Assembly (NCBI GenBank): GCA_009760855.2
Contig: WPIO01000184.1
Coordinates: forward strand, 292,501-356,500
Reading direction: 5' to 3'
From: Cristatella mucedo
Lineage: Eukaryota > Bryozoa > Phylactolaemata > Cristatellidae
Length of the DNA: 64,000 nt
The notes under the pieces were generated by a model, which did not search any database, was not told the DNA's origin, and saw nothing but the letters and a program-made list of their open reading frames with translations. Both the position numbers and the translations under genes were made by a program. The stretch's first letter is position 1; each line of letters begins with the position of its first letter. Positions 43,537 through 55,319 of the stretch are shown one piece after another.

Positions 43537-44640
43537 GTATCTCCGTCTGTAACTCCACAAAGTCATAAAGATTAGGTGAATGTTACGCAGGAGAGTTTTG
43601 TATAGCCCACTCACAGCCTAAGCTGCTTTCGGTACGCATTCGGTAGCCAACAGACTTCGTCTCACACAACAAACTGAAAGTGGAAAGCATAGCAGAGTCA
43701 GGAGAGCAGTTGAGGTAGTGAGCAGCATGGAAGTAGCAGCTCAGGACCACTGAAAGGATGTGCCATAGTCGGCAGCAGGAGAGTAGTTGTCGTTGCTTAA
43801 GAATTGTGGAAGCGAATTCCACAGCCTAGGACCTGAAGAGCTAAAGCTTCTGTCGCCCACGGTCTCTAAGCAGAGGAATGGAACAGCTAATTTATTGTCT
43901 ACACGGGACCTGGGGGCGCGAACAGGCTGAAACTGGTGCAGCAGTTCAGCTAGGTATGAAGGAGCCAAGCCGTGGCAGGCCTTGTGGGTCAGCTTAAGAA
44001 CTTTGCTCTTATCCGTTGATCAACCGGCAGCCATCCAAGCTCTGTTAGCAAAGGAGACACGTGCTCAAACCTCTGGGACTTGAAGACTAGCCTTGCAGCC
44101 GTATTCGTAGTCAGCTGCAGTGGCCTAGTTGCTTTCTTTGGTAGCCCATCAAAAAGGGAATTACAACAATCAAGCCGAGACACAACTAAGGAGCTAGTTA
44201 AATTTTTTGCAAGCTACTGTGGGAGACACCTCCTAATCTTGGATAGGGATCGGACGTGATGGCAAGCTGTAGAAGCAGTCTTCTGGATGATGCTTTTAAA
44301 ATTTAGGCAGCCGTCGAAAACGACACATAAATTTCGAGCACGTGATGATGGTTGCACAACAGCACCACCTATTAGAAGAGCCAAGATTTTTAATCCAGCC
44401 ACACGTTTAGGGTGTTCTATGAGCAGAAGTTCGGTTTTATCGTCATTTAGTTTAAAAAAAGTTTTCTGTCATTCAGGATCGAATGTCAGCAATGCAAGCA
44501 TTCAGTTTCTCAGTTGCTGCAGCAGATTCCGACGGTTTGAATGACAAATACAGCGAGAATCGTCAGCATAAAGGTGATATTCTATTCCATGGGCCTTAAT
44601 CACTTTTCCCAGAGGTTCGCTTGCCTACGTGTGCCGGATT
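43537..44640 (-). mobile_element. LINE B, longest copy
   Basis: Runs from the 3' end (complement of GGAGATAC at 43537) through the C-terminus (ACHGLAPSYLAELLHQF, FSSSGPRLWNSLPQFL) and VSRLDCCNSLFDGLP to LNDDKTELLLIEHPK and codons just after the YADD site. L2-like by these blocks but clearly distinct from LINE A. Several frame breaks. Confidence 0.85.
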
Positions 44641-45417
44641 AGTGCTTGCCAAGATTGACCGACACAAACAAGCAAACAAAGGGGCACTGAGTGGGCATTG
44701 CACTTTAAGTGAGAAGTTGCGAGGGTGATGGATGAATTGACAGTGAGTGCAAATGCCTAAATCGCTCGAGCAAAGCAGGCTGGCAGAGGGCCAGGACTGA
44801 GGGATGAGTGGGAGGCGGAAAAGTGTCCCTAGAGTAGCCCCACAGCAATGGGGTTGTGGGCGTAAAAGTGCCCCTAGACAGTAGCCCCATGAGAGGGGCT
44901 GGGCAGAAGCAGACTTAGTTTATGGCTTGGGCGGCCGGGCCGGGCATCTGGCATGACGATGATGGCATCTGGCATGGTGGCCTGGCATCTGCAGCCGTGG
45001 GACGTCATGGTTGACAGGGGTGGAGGCAGCACCCCTCGTGGGCCCAGCATTGGAAAGCGGTTCTCGGAGGCCGAATGAAACATCTTTTGAAGGAGGGAGA
45101 CGGGTGAATGGTGAGCCTGCGTTTCTATCCCAGTCACGATCCAGATGATGAGAATGCAGCAGCAGCAGCAGCAGCAGCAGCAAGCAGAGGCAGTCGCGAG
45201 CTGGTCCTGTTACGAGCGGATCTAAAGATGGGACTCGTAGAGTAGATGGACCTCAGGGAGAGGCGGTAGCTATCGCTCAAGCTCTAGCCAAGGGAAGTTC
45301 CAAAGGACGGCAGCAAATAAGTTAGAGATCCAGGCACAGAGCTAGCACGCCTAATAATACATTGGACTATTCATGCGAACGACGCTCAAGGTATGTCCAG
45401 TTGGCGGTTTTAGCTTG
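44641..45417. other. Unassigned with local short repeats
   Basis: Two near-repeats of AAAAGTGYCCCTAGA...AGTAGCCCCA at about 44817-44890, GCATCTGGCAT words at 44945-44992, and a CAG run at 45155-45183. No gene is recognised. Confidence 0.3.
45155..45183 (+). repeat. (CAG)n trinucleotide run
   Basis: About nine CAG units, not inside a supported ORF. Confidence 0.85.
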
Positions 45418-45975
45418 CAATAATAATACACTTGATAAAGTGCCCTCAGAGAACTCAATCTCTTTCTAGCACTTTACATTTGCTGCAAGGAAACGCGATC
45501 GAATGATGAGTGGCATCATGCTTGATACACACAAATAACATGGTTTGGGGTGACATGCACAGAGCAAGTGTGGTTAGTGGCAGCATCCACGGTGTCAGCA
45601 CGCATAAGCAGATACAGGACGAATCACTGGGACCCCCTAAATGCTGCCATAAATAGGTGCGATTTATGTTCTTTTTAAATATGGTCAAGTCAGGGGTGGA
45701 TTCCAGGCTTTGGGATCATACGAACTAAAGGCACGGTCTCCAAAGGATTTGAGGTTTGTGTGAGTTAGATTCCGAAAAGTGGGAGGTAAGATTCTTAGCC
45801 CGATGGGGAAGTAGATGTGATAGATAGGCTGAAGCCAAAGTATGCAGGGACCTAAAAGTGAGCGACAAAAGCTTCAAGTCGATCCGTCGCTTGAGTGGTA
45901 GCCAGTGCAGGTCGGCGAGAAGTGGCGTGATGTTGCAACTGCAACGCTCATGACAGAAAAGCCTAGCTGCAGTGA
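45418..45975 (-). mobile_element. LINE A 3' 0.56 kb
   Basis: (TAA)n, hairpin, 3' UTR and diverged RT C-terminus to the LVCRERRSC region; small deletions throughout. Confidence 0.8.
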
Positions 45976-46688
45976 AGTTACTTTTTACTGATATCAAGGC
46001 CAACGTACTGTCGGTGGTTGGTGAGTTCCAGGCTATCGGATCATAGTGAAATTTTGACAAACTATATAAACCTGATGATGGCTATCGATATTCTATTTGT
46101 AATTTCCTGCTATAATAACTTGGAACTGCTCCTGTCGCACTATATACGTCAGGCAGCTTTAGAAGAAGCCTCGTTGTGGTCAGGCAGCTGTGCTCCGGTT
46201 TATTAGCCTATAAGTTGAAGGGTTCCTGACGTAGTGTGCAGTGTCGGTGCTGTAAACAAAGCCTTAGCAGGCCACGATGTAGACTGTTATAAGTTCTTGA
46301 TATAGATTTATTGTATTGGCCACATGCAAGCCCTTCATAGCTGACAACCTCCTTTAGTTTGAGCAAACTAGCTGTACCTACTTCTCGCCCCCAAGTCCTT
46401 GGGGGCCACAAACACAACGCTTTTAACGGTGCTTGCTGTCGACACTTGACAAACAGCTATGGAAATTCGCTTCGAGGCATGACTATTAAGTCATGGGGGC
46501 GTGTGATACACCCATGTACACCCGTGGATTCCGAGCTCGGCAATGAATGCAGGAATGGTCAGCAACATGGCATACACACAACTTTTGTTCGATGCAATAG
46601 CCAAATCTGAATGACTATGACATGACCTTGGCTATTCACACAAGCTACCATTCACAGTTTCCTACTTAACGGCACCGACGTCCTTGAA
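45976..46688. other. 3' flank of ZNF3, unassigned
   Basis: The part at about 46660-46688 shares GGCACCGACGTCCTTG with the 3' flanks of ZNF4 and ZNF1. Nothing else is recognised. Confidence 0.3.
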
Positions 46689-47870
46689 CTAGCTGCTAGG
46701 TCCACACAGCTGACCAGTTGCATTTTCCGCGACCCCCATACCTAGCTGGTTGTCGAGGTGCAGGCGCTGGTGCCTTCTCAGGTTGCCTCTGTAGCTGAAC
46801 CGCTGGCCGCACGTTTCGCAGGCAAGCAGCCTTTCGTGCGACTGCAAGTGTTGACTTATGCCATGGTGATTCAAGAACCGCTTGCCGCACAAGTGGCACT
46901 CATGCGGCCTCTCGCCGCTGTGCAGCTGCTGGTGCTGGCTCAGAGCAATGCTGCTGCTGAACCGCTTGCAGCACGCGTCGCATGCATACGGCTTCTCGCC
47001 CGCGTGCAGCCTGGTCTGGTGCTGGCGCAGGCCGCTGAGAGTGCTAAACGTTTTGTGGCAGTTTTCGCAGGCGTGCGGCTTCTCACGCGTGTGCAGCCGC
47101 TGGTGCCTGCCCAGGTCAGAGTGTGTGCCAAACAGCTGGCCGCACGTGTCGCAGGCGTGCTGCTTTTCACCCGTGTGCGACAGCAAGTGTTGCTTCATGT
47201 TTGAGCGCCACAAAAACCGCTTATCACAAAACTGGCATGCCAGCGGCTTGTTGTCTGAGTGATAGAGCACGTGCCGGCGTAGGAGGCTTAGTGTGTGAAA
47301 CTGCTTGCCGCATTGGTCACACACGTGATGTGACCTCTCTTCCTCGTGCTTTCGCAGGTGGTTGCCCAAGAATTTCAATGTCCTAAAACGCTTGCCACAC
47401 TTGTTGCAGGCATGCAGCTTCTCGCCAGTGTGCAACAGCAAGTGTTGCTTTAAGCTTTCCGACCACATGAACCGCTTGTCACACACCTGGCATGCCAGCG
47501 GCTTTTCACCGCTGTGCAGGCGCTGGTGCAGGCGAAGAGCGCTGTTACAACTAAACCGCTTGGTGCACGTGTCGCACACGTATTCTTTTTCGCCCGTGTG
47601 CAGAAGCATGTGCTGGCGCAGGCCCTTGAGCGTGTAATACTGCTTGCCGCACTGGTCGCACAGATGCAGTGGCCTCTGTTCCTCGTCCTGGAGAGCCTCG
47701 ATCGCATGGCCGTTCGACTGCTCGATCAGCTCCACACTGTCACCATGCGAGTGTACAGGAGCAGAAGATGGGTGGTCGATAACTATCAGCTCGTCGGCAT
47801 CCGTAACCTGCTGCTTGCATGGCACGCACGCCTGCGGCTTCTTTTTGCTCTGAGGCATGGCTGCGTGCAT
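46689..47870 (-). CDS. C2H2 zinc-finger protein, 11 fingers (ZNF3)
   Basis: Predicted 393-residue nuclear DNA-binding protein. The N-terminus (1-70) is closely related to ZNF1 and ZNF2 (VELIEQSNGHAIEALQ). Eleven C2H2 fingers run from residue 71 to 371 with TGEKP-type linkers. Finger 8 has an Hx4H spacing (HQTRLH). A 22-residue finger-free tail follows. The ATG at 47870 is chosen because it is shared by all three copies; the open frame continues to 47936 but the frame upstream is not conserved. All cysteines and histidines are intact, so this looks functional. A LINE B copy and a CA repeat lie 150-840 bp upstream. Confidence 0.88.
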   Translation of the reverse strand: MHAAMPQSKKKPQACVPCKQQVTDADELIVIDHPSSAPVHSHGDSVELIEQSNGHAIEALQDEEQRPLHLCDQCGKQYYTLKGLRQHMLLHTGEKEYVCDTCTKRFSCNSALRLHQRLHSGEKPLACQVCDKRFMWSESLKQHLLLHTGEKLHACNKCGKRFRTLKFLGNHLRKHEEERSHHVCDQCGKQFHTLSLLRRHVLYHSDNKPLACQFCDKRFLWRSNMKQHLLSHTGEKQHACDTCGQLFGTHSDLGRHQRLHTREKPHACENCHKTFSTLSGLRQHQTRLHAGEKPYACDACCKRFSSSIALSQHQQLHSGERPHECHLCGKRFLNHHGISQHLQSHERLLACETCGQRFSYRGNLRRHQRLHLDNQLGMGVAENATGQLCGPSS

Positions 47871-48019
47871 GGCAGCTGCAACGACGAAGGGGCGTGTGCT
47901 AGGTACTGCAGAGGCTGCCACTGCCTGCACCTGCAAAGACTAACTCCAGCACGGCCTGTCGTCGAGTAGAACAGTGCAAGCAAATATGCCAAGACATGCA
48001 ATCAGGGGGGCCACCGTTA

Positions 48020-48345
48020 GCAGTGTAATGTAATGCATCTCCGTCAGTAACTCCACAAAGTCATAAAGACCATGTGGGTGTTACGCAGGAGAGTTTTGTA
48101 TAGCGCACTCACAGCCTAAGCGGCTTTCGGTACGCATACGGTAGCCAACAGACTTCGTCTCACGCAACAAAGAGAAAGTGGGAAGCATTGCAGTCAGGAG
48201 AGCAGTTAAGGTAGTGAGTAGCATAGAAGTAGCAGTTCAGGGCCGCTGAAAAAGATGCACCATAGTCGGCAGTTGGAGAGTAGATGTCGTTGCGTAAGAA
48301 TTGTGGAAACGAGTTCCACAGTCTAGGACCTGCAGAGCTAAAGCA
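48020..48345 (-). mobile_element. LINE B inserted upstream of ZNF3
   Basis: 5'-truncated copy with an ATTACATTAC tail, splitting the conserved upstream block of ZNF3. AGCAG flanks both sides (about 48019-48023 and 48341-48345), consistent with a short target duplication. ZNF1 and ZNF2 lack it. Confidence 0.8.
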
Positions 48346-48475
48346 GGCCAATTCCCAAGCCGATCGGTCTATATAGCTATGTACTTTACAATTAATGATA
48401 ACACCTTTGACAGAGCTAGCATTAAATAGAATAACAAAATGAGCGTGGCCTAAATTTGAGAATTTTTCTGCTGGG

Positions 48476-48712
48476 GACACACACACACAAACACACACAC
48501 ACAAGCGTACACATACACACACATACACACAGAGACGTACACACGCAGACGTACACAGAAACACACATACCATACAGACTTGCACAGATAGACACATACA
48601 GACGTACACAGACACACACACATACAGACTACACAGACTCACACACGCACGCACGCACGCACACACACACACACACACCATATAGACGTACACAAACACA
48701 CACATACACGAG
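48476..48712. repeat. (CA)n-rich microsatellite upstream of ZNF3
   Basis: Interrupted CA/CATA/CAGA units, homologous in position to the CA tract upstream of ZNF2 but less pure. Confidence 0.9.
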
Positions 48713-49465
48713 CATGTAAGAAATCCTATAACCCCCAGCCCTCACATCGCTTGGCATAAATACTTATCTAGCCGATGATTGCTTTTACTGCAACACAGCA
48801 CTGGAAGAAATAAAGTTGCCACGGCCTTTCCAAGCTTGTCAAGTCTTTGACATGGCTGCCTACACGCCTTCATTTAAAGTAAATATCGAATCCTGCTGTC
48901 TCTAAAAGTATGGACCCTGGTTTCAATAAGCAAACGCAAGAGGTTAATGCTATCGTCACCTATCTTATGTAAGCACGTGTGCTAAACTGGACGTCTTATT
49001 GCCTTTGACATTTATCACAATATTGCTATTCGCCATGCTAGTAAGACCAGGGCATGCCGAAGGACCTGCTACAACGCAATCTCGGTATCACACGAGCCAG
49101 AGTGCAGGCTGTCGAAAATCCGAAAACACTGCTGCTGCTGCTAGGCTCCGCTTCGGACATCTAGCATCGGCACCCCGAAAGCGAGGAGGCTATGGAAAAA
49201 CACGAGCCACAATTTAGCTAGATGGTCTTTAAAGCGAAAGTTTAATATCCGGTGCTCTGGTCGGCAAGAACCACATTAGGCGGAAAGCACTTTTCCCAGA
49301 ACTTCGCTAGAGCTCGGGGAAGCCCTGCTGAGCGATTTGCCGCTTACTGTTTGCTCAGCCGTTGCTCCTACAGTTGCCCAATATCAGCATTCAGGGATCA
49401 TCGTAAAATTCAACTGTTGGCAGCCCGAAGCAGCTCCCAACTCAGCTCCCAGGTGGGCAACTCAA

Positions 49466-49935
49466 CGCTGGTTTGGCCCAGTGGTTAAGGTTGCTCGCCC
49501 GACCTAGCCCCCGAGGAACATGCGAATAATAACAATATTACATTTGATATAGCGCTCAGAGTACTCATCTTTCTAGGCACTTTAAATTTGCTGCAAAGGA
49601 AAGGAAGCACGATCGAAAGGTTAGTGGTAGCATAATGAATAAACAACAAGAACACAACACGGTCAGGGGTGACATGCACAGGGTCAGCATGCAAGTACGA
49701 TTAGTGGCAGCATGCACAGTGTCAGCATGCATTAGCACATGAAGGACAAATCGCAGGGACCCAATAAATGCTGTCATAAATAGGCGCGTTTTAGCTTCTT
49801 TTAAAATGTGGACAAGTCAGGAGATGTCGTGACGCAAACCGGGAGTGAATTCCAGGCTTTGGGAGCATGCGATATGTGAATCACCTGAATAGAGATTAAG
49901 TTCTCTTTGAGCGCTATACAAATGAAATTAATTAC
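49466..49935 (+). repeat. SINE-2 split by LINE A
   Basis: tRNA-like head with an A-box-like TGGCCCAGTGG at 49466-49524, and the LINE-like tail (CACCTGAATAGAGATTAAG) at 49872-49935. The two halves are separated by a LINE A insertion. Confidence 0.75.
49525..49865 (-). mobile_element. LINE A inserted in SINE-2
   Basis: Short 5'-truncated copy, (TAA)n end first. CATGCG lies at both borders (49519-49524 and 49866-49871), a plausible target duplication. Confidence 0.75.
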
Positions 49936-50409
49936 ATATCGAACAGCAAACGCTTGGATAACAAATCGAAAGGCAGGCTTGAGTACCATATATAGTCGCA
50001 AGCAATGCAACTAGCGCAATATGACTGCTAATGATTCTCAGCAACTATCTTACTGAACAGAAGTCAAATGTGTGGAAGACGCGTACCCCCTTCTAAAACG
50101 TACCTAAACCGGATCGTAGTTTAGAGAAGCACTGCTAAGCCATGCCGGTGCGAAGATCACCCAAATTGTATCGCCACACCGCTTTTTTGTCGTTTCCGGT
50201 CAAGGGGGGACAACCACTAGTGACCGACTGTTATCACTTAAGAAAGTTGGCCAAAGTTAGTTGACTGAATCGCCTGTTTTGATAACCTGCCGTCCCGCAG
50301 TGTAGCATAAATATTTCCGTGTATATTAAAACTATTTCCTATTAAGTTGGAGCACATTGTTTATGTTGAATAGTGTCGTACATTATAGAGACAAGCAATG
50401 AAACCTGCG

Positions 50410-50690
50410 GAGAGAGGGTCTTCAGCAAATTAGAAATACTGACGCTAAATGTGTACGCGACGCATATCAATGTCTTAAACATATATAAAACTGATTGCAG
50501 TTTAGAGGCACGCTAATATGCCATACAGTTTCGGCGATCCCCAAAATTGCACCCCTTAGGAGACAACCCGTTCTTGACCAATTGTTACCGCAACGGAAAG
50601 TCGCCACGGATGACTGATGATCGGAAGTAGGTGAGAATATCGCCTGCTCCGATAACCACACATCCCGAAATATAGTCTACATATTGGCAT
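50410..50690. repeat. Local tandem duplicate of the 50.0-50.3 kb block
   Basis: Repeats in order the words of 50030-50310: TTCAGCAA, GCGACGCATAT, CTGATTGCAGTTTAGA, GGAGACAACC, then GATAACC. Diverged but recognisable. Confidence 0.55.
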
Positions 50691-50699
50691 GCTGATTTA

Positions 50700-51167
50700 A
50701 ATTGGCTATTTTTAAAGCGCGACGTACGGCATTCATTTTGATAGTAGTTATGCGAGCAGGAAATGTGAGCCGGGAGATTAAACGTCAACAGGCGCTAACA
50801 TTTCGAAGATGACAGCATACGACCCCACATGTGCAGAAAATAATAAGGCAGCTAATGCATGCAACATGCGTGCAATCATTTGACTTTTGCGCACCTGCCG
50901 CCGTGCAGTCTTGCTCGTTCATCTATATGCAAATACGATGCACCGGAACCAACACGGTTGCCAGATATGTCAGTTCGGCTGCCTGGTATTAATTAAACAT
51001 AGTGGTAGTTAGTAGGTCATTGTGGTGGTGCTGTGCGGTGCTAACCTTTAATTTTGGCTTGGATGCTTGCTCCGGCGGAAATAGAAGGCAGTAATTTCAT
51101 CCTGGTGTGCCGAAAATTCACTGGCTGTCTAAGCGAGCAGTTGCTGGAATTTCTCTGCGCATTCATT
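50700..51167. other. Unassigned
   Basis: No gene or repeat recognised. Confidence 0.2.
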
Positions 51168-51247
51168 TAATAATAATAATAATAATAATAATTCACTTGA
51201 TAAAGCACCCACAGATAACTCAATCTCTTTCTAGGCGCTTTACATTG
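51168..51247 (-). mobile_element. LINE A 3' tail
   Basis: (TAA)n and hairpin only. A second, plus-strand hairpin scrap lies at 51305-51340. Confidence 0.7.
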
Positions 51248-51340
51248 AATCCTCATTCTTGCCAAAACATTTACAATGAAGATAAAAATTGCATTCTCCG
51301 CACATAATAGAAAGATAGAGTTCTCTGAGGGTACTAATGC

Positions 51341-52402
51341 AATTTTGTTTTTATATTAAGCTAGGTTGACAGCGTGCACGCTATCCCTTACCACCTTAGC
51401 ATCCTTACTTTACAGTTAATATGAAGCACCTTGGCAGATATTTAGCTCTCTTAGGATACGTTACACTTTTTTTTTAATGCTGCCGTAGTTAGAAAGGTGG
51501 TAGGTACAACAACCAAGGTGTGATTGGTAAAGCTGGCAGGCTTCGGTGCCTAGTAATGCTGCGAACAAGCAATAAGCTCAGCTTCGTTATCGTTCAGTTT
51601 ATCAAAAGAGAAAAATAGCAGAGTCGCCTAAATGGGACAATGCCCAAGGTGCCCAAGTATGACTGTTATAAATGCAAGTACTGCGTCATGTGACTCATCT
51701 AGGTCGCCAAATTCTAGATTTCACGATCGAAAAAGAAGTCTGCCTGACTGACTATGCAGTGGGCCCGCAGATCGTTTTAGATCACTGATCAACCTCTTTG
51801 TTATTGTTCCTGTTTTGTCGTACATGCAAAGTAGCATCAAGTTTGTCCGATGATCCAATTTGAAAAAGCATTGGCGCTGACAAATTTTGAAGTCAGTTTA
51901 TTCTAATCGTTGATTGATCTGCACATAATCAGCCAACAGCCTAGGCACTCTCATTGATGCTGTAGAATTAAAACTTTAAAAGGCTCTCGACGAGCTTGTT
52001 CTATTGCATTCTTTTCATGTACAGAGTCACAAAAGATCCTGTCAATTTACAGAAAAACTTCAAAAGATGACCCATGTAAATCCCAAACTTAAACGCCACT
52101 TTAAAAGCTTGAGTCGGACGACGATCCAGCCAGTGTCAAAGAATTCCTATGTGCATCTTTCTTGAAACTTGAAAAACCTAGAACGTCCTATTTTACGCAA
52201 AAAACCGAAGTCCCGCTAATCAGACCTGAAGATAATTAACGAGAAAGAGAATAATTTGCTTGCCGCGTCTGAGAAGGCCCCACTAACTTGCTATTAGCTG
52301 TTCGGCCGATGAGTTATCCTGAAGCTTTTGTTCTAAAAAAAATTGAACGTATTTGTGCCTCCATTAAGCCACCAATGACAAAAGAGCATGTTAAGAAAAT
52401 AT
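51341..52402. other. Unassigned, AT-rich
   Basis: About 1 kb without a recognisable gene or repeat. Confidence 0.2.
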
Positions 52403-52547
52403 AATTCATTTGTATAGCGCCCCAAGAGAACTTAATCTCGATTCAGGCGCTTCACTTATACCTTCAGGCTCGAGCCCACGACCTCAGTCAGACCGTGATC
52501 GGGGGGGGGGGCGAGCACCTTAACCGCTGGACCAAACCAGCTCGGCG
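52403..52547 (-). repeat. SINE-2 copy
   Basis: LINE-like tail first (complement of GAAGCGCCTGAATCGAGATTAAG), then B-box complement GGCTCGAGCCCACGACC, a G run of about 11 bases at 52501, and A-box complement TGGACCAAACCAG. Confidence 0.75.
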
Positions 52548-52850
52548 TTAACGTTCACGGTGTTAAGTGACAATCTCTGACCTTTCTTAAGAAATTATCT
52601 GAAGCTTCTATTTTACCTCGTGGCTACCTAAATAAAGTCAAGTACAAAAAAATCGTCTCATGAAAACTCAATGCCATCACCTTACTGGTCTTAACTGGCA
52701 CAAAAGACTTAGTCCAGATATGTTTTAGGTTTTCTACGCGTCTCTCTATAATTGGGTTGTTCCAAATTATTTTAAATGAGTTGATAATTCAACCAACACG
52801 TAACTTGCCTGGATGGGATTCAAAGGTCCGAGCTAGTTATCCTCCTGTTT

Positions 52851-52975
52851 AATAATAATAATAATAATGCACTTGATAAAGCGCCCTCAGAGAAATTGAT
52901 ATCTCTCTAGGGGCTTTACATTTCTGCAAAGGGAAATGCAATAGAATGGTGAGTAAAATCATGCTTAAAATCATG
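52851..52975 (-). mobile_element. LINE A 3' tail
   Basis: (TAA)n, hairpin and proximal 3' UTR words. Confidence 0.75.
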
Positions 52976-53119
52976 TTTCCATTTTTTATTTTTCAAATAT
53001 TATCTAGAATTTTTCTAAGCATCGTGTAGAAAACATTGAGCGGAATGACTAAGAAATAATTCAGTTGGAATTCAAGCGACTCTACTTCTCTGAATCCTAT
53101 GCAGGAATGCAGATTGAAA

Positions 53120-53650
53120 GTCACCGGCCTTAGCCTTAGCCATTCAACCTTGGCCCGGCTTGATCAATCAGTTGCATTCAATACTATTCATTGCGATATC
53201 CTGTTTAAACTGTAGAGAGCAAGGACAGGTCTAGCAGACGATGCATTAGCGAAATTCAAATCGTGCTCGTCTGATCGGGTGTAATCCGTGGTATGCAGTA
53301 CTCAACTCTCATCTAGGGCAGGTCAGTAGCCTGCGATGTGCTACAATCGTTCGTTCTCGGCCCTTTGCTATTCTCGGTATATACTGAGCCTCTTCGAATA
53401 GTGATTCAGGTAATGGGATAGGCTATCACTTTCATAACGTCGATGCACAGCTGTATTTTCCGTTGAAACCTACAGAACGTGCTGCAGTTTACTGAATGCT
53501 TGCCTTTCGGACGTTCGATCCGCGATGCGAAAGAATTCCCTACAGACTAAACTACAAAACATCAGAACTTCTATTCATAGGACACCAAAAGCCCGAGGCT
53601 GGTCTAGCGGGAGACTTTACAATCTAGAGATAGGCCCTGCTGCTGTGCAT
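53120..53650 (+). mobile_element. LINE B-like RT core, decayed
   Basis: Reads with frame breaks as GLADDALAKFKS, SVVCSTQLSS, YTEPLR, GIGYHFHNVDAQLYF and LKPTERA. These correspond to the stretch from before motif B to after motif C (YADDTQLYF, with YADD decayed to NVDA). The downstream part aligns with the start of the longest LINE B copy, so it is probably a 5' portion of that family. Confidence 0.6.
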
Positions 53651-53659
53651 GCCTCACCG

Positions 53660-55262
53660 GCGGGTTCAACGAACTACAACAATCCACTCGAATTACGCTA
53701 AAATCGACCAGGCATTGACATTTCCTAGCTGAAATTTTGGGCGGATATGGTAGTTCATGTTAGATTCCATCTATCCATCAAATTTCACGTCGCTGTGCAC
53801 ATGCAAAAAAACTTCAGCCAATGAGCTTCAACGCCTGAGGCCTGCAACACAATCCACCAAAATCTACTTTAGCTCCCTTCAGTAGGTTAAAAGTACGTTC
53901 GCACTCAGTGAGATGTTACTTGGAATAAGAATTGGAGCTTGGTGCATCCGATTTCTCGTCGATTTGCGACGGATTTCGGTATTGGCCGCTGCCATTGCTG
54001 TCGGTTGCTGTGTATTGTTGACAATTAACGTGCCAAATAGCTTGAAAGTTCAACGATTTCGCTCTGAGCACAAAGAAATGTGAAATGCGATCACGATTGG
54101 CTCTTCGTGAAGCCAATTTGTGGTTGATTTTTCATAGATTGTGGTGGATTGCTTTTTCGAGCTTAACCGTTGCCGTAGACTGTCATGCGCTGCCCAAGAT
54201 TGTACGAGCAAAATTGCTTAAAATGATGCGGTTGACGTTAAACGTTGTGCTTTGTAATGTGTATTCAAAATTGGAGCATTGCAAAACCGATTTCGGGGCA
54301 TTTTGCATCATATTGCTGTAGATAATAACGATAATTGCGGTATTGACCCGGGCCACTGCAGTCGATTGCCGTGCATCGCTGCAGAATGGTCGAGGCAGTT
54401 GCAGTACAATTGTGCGATTGCATAATAACCGAAGATTAGAGCATAGTGCAATCACTATTAGAGCCTAAAGTGTATTCATTCTGGTCGTTTTGCAGCGGGT
54501 TGTGGTGCACTGCTGTACTAACCCGGACCGCTGCAGTCGATTGCCGAGCATCGCTCCAGAATGGTTGAGTCAATTACAGTGAAATTATGTGAGTACACAA
54601 TAATCGAACAGTAGAGCAGCGTGCAATCATAATTAGAGCTGCTAGTGTATGCGTTCTGGTCACTGGGCGGCGGATTCCAGCGGATTATGATATTGGAATG
54701 GGTCATTGTAGTCTATTGCAGGGTAATGCATAAGAACTCGTGTGTACAATTGAGCGACATTTTGTGGGTGAACTTTGAACTGAGTCTAGTCTTATATGCA
54801 ACGTAAATTAGAGCTACGCGATGGTGATTTGATGATGATTTCCAGCGGAATAGAGTGGATTGCTGCATTTTTCCCAGGTCATTTTGGGCGATTGCAGCGA
54901 ATTGCCAGAATGCGTGGATGAAAATGTTTCTTACTTTAAGTGGATGTGCAAACAAAACAGTGCACTTTAACATACAATACAAACTGGGGCTTGGTGAAAT
55001 TTACTTCTAGTCTTTTGCAGTGGATTGTGGTATTGGCCCGTGCTATTGCAGCCGATGTCAGAGCATTGCACGAGAACGGCCGTACCAATGCAAGTGAGTG
55101 AAGTTGTATGAGTGCAGTTGTCACAGAGTGTACTGTCATATGCAATAAAAGAAGGACCCTTTCGAACAGGATTTGTTTCGTTTCGCTGTGAAATGCAGTG
55201 GATTGTGGTATTGGTCCGGTCTGCTGCAATGCAATTTCAGTGGATTTCTCGAGAATAGATGA
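53660..55262. repeat. Satellite-like ATTGC array 3, with inverted head
   Basis: 53660-53880 is in minus orientation and matches the complement of 42660-42830. From about 53910 the monomers are in plus orientation, with cores near 53995, 54170, 54350, 54525, 54703, 54880, 55040 and 55220 (spacing 160-180 bp). 53927-54330 parallels 40960-41340 of array 2 in order, so a multi-monomer unit was copied. Confidence 0.8.
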
Positions 55263-55319
55263 GCGGGTATATTTTTCTAGGTATAATTTAAATGCAACTT
55301 AGATAGATATTGCAAACTA

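Larger units (their letters stand above)
48713..50310. repeat. Segmental duplication, flank of ZNF3
   Basis: Blocks at 48713-48965, 49130-49240 and 49938-50310 align with 25011-25270, 26900-27010 and 27225-27600 beyond ZNF2 in the same order. Later LINE and SINE insertions differ between the two copies. Confidence 0.75.

Noticed and set aside
47514-47969. Plus-strand ORFs over ZNF3
   Set aside because: Antisense shadows of zinc-finger codons.
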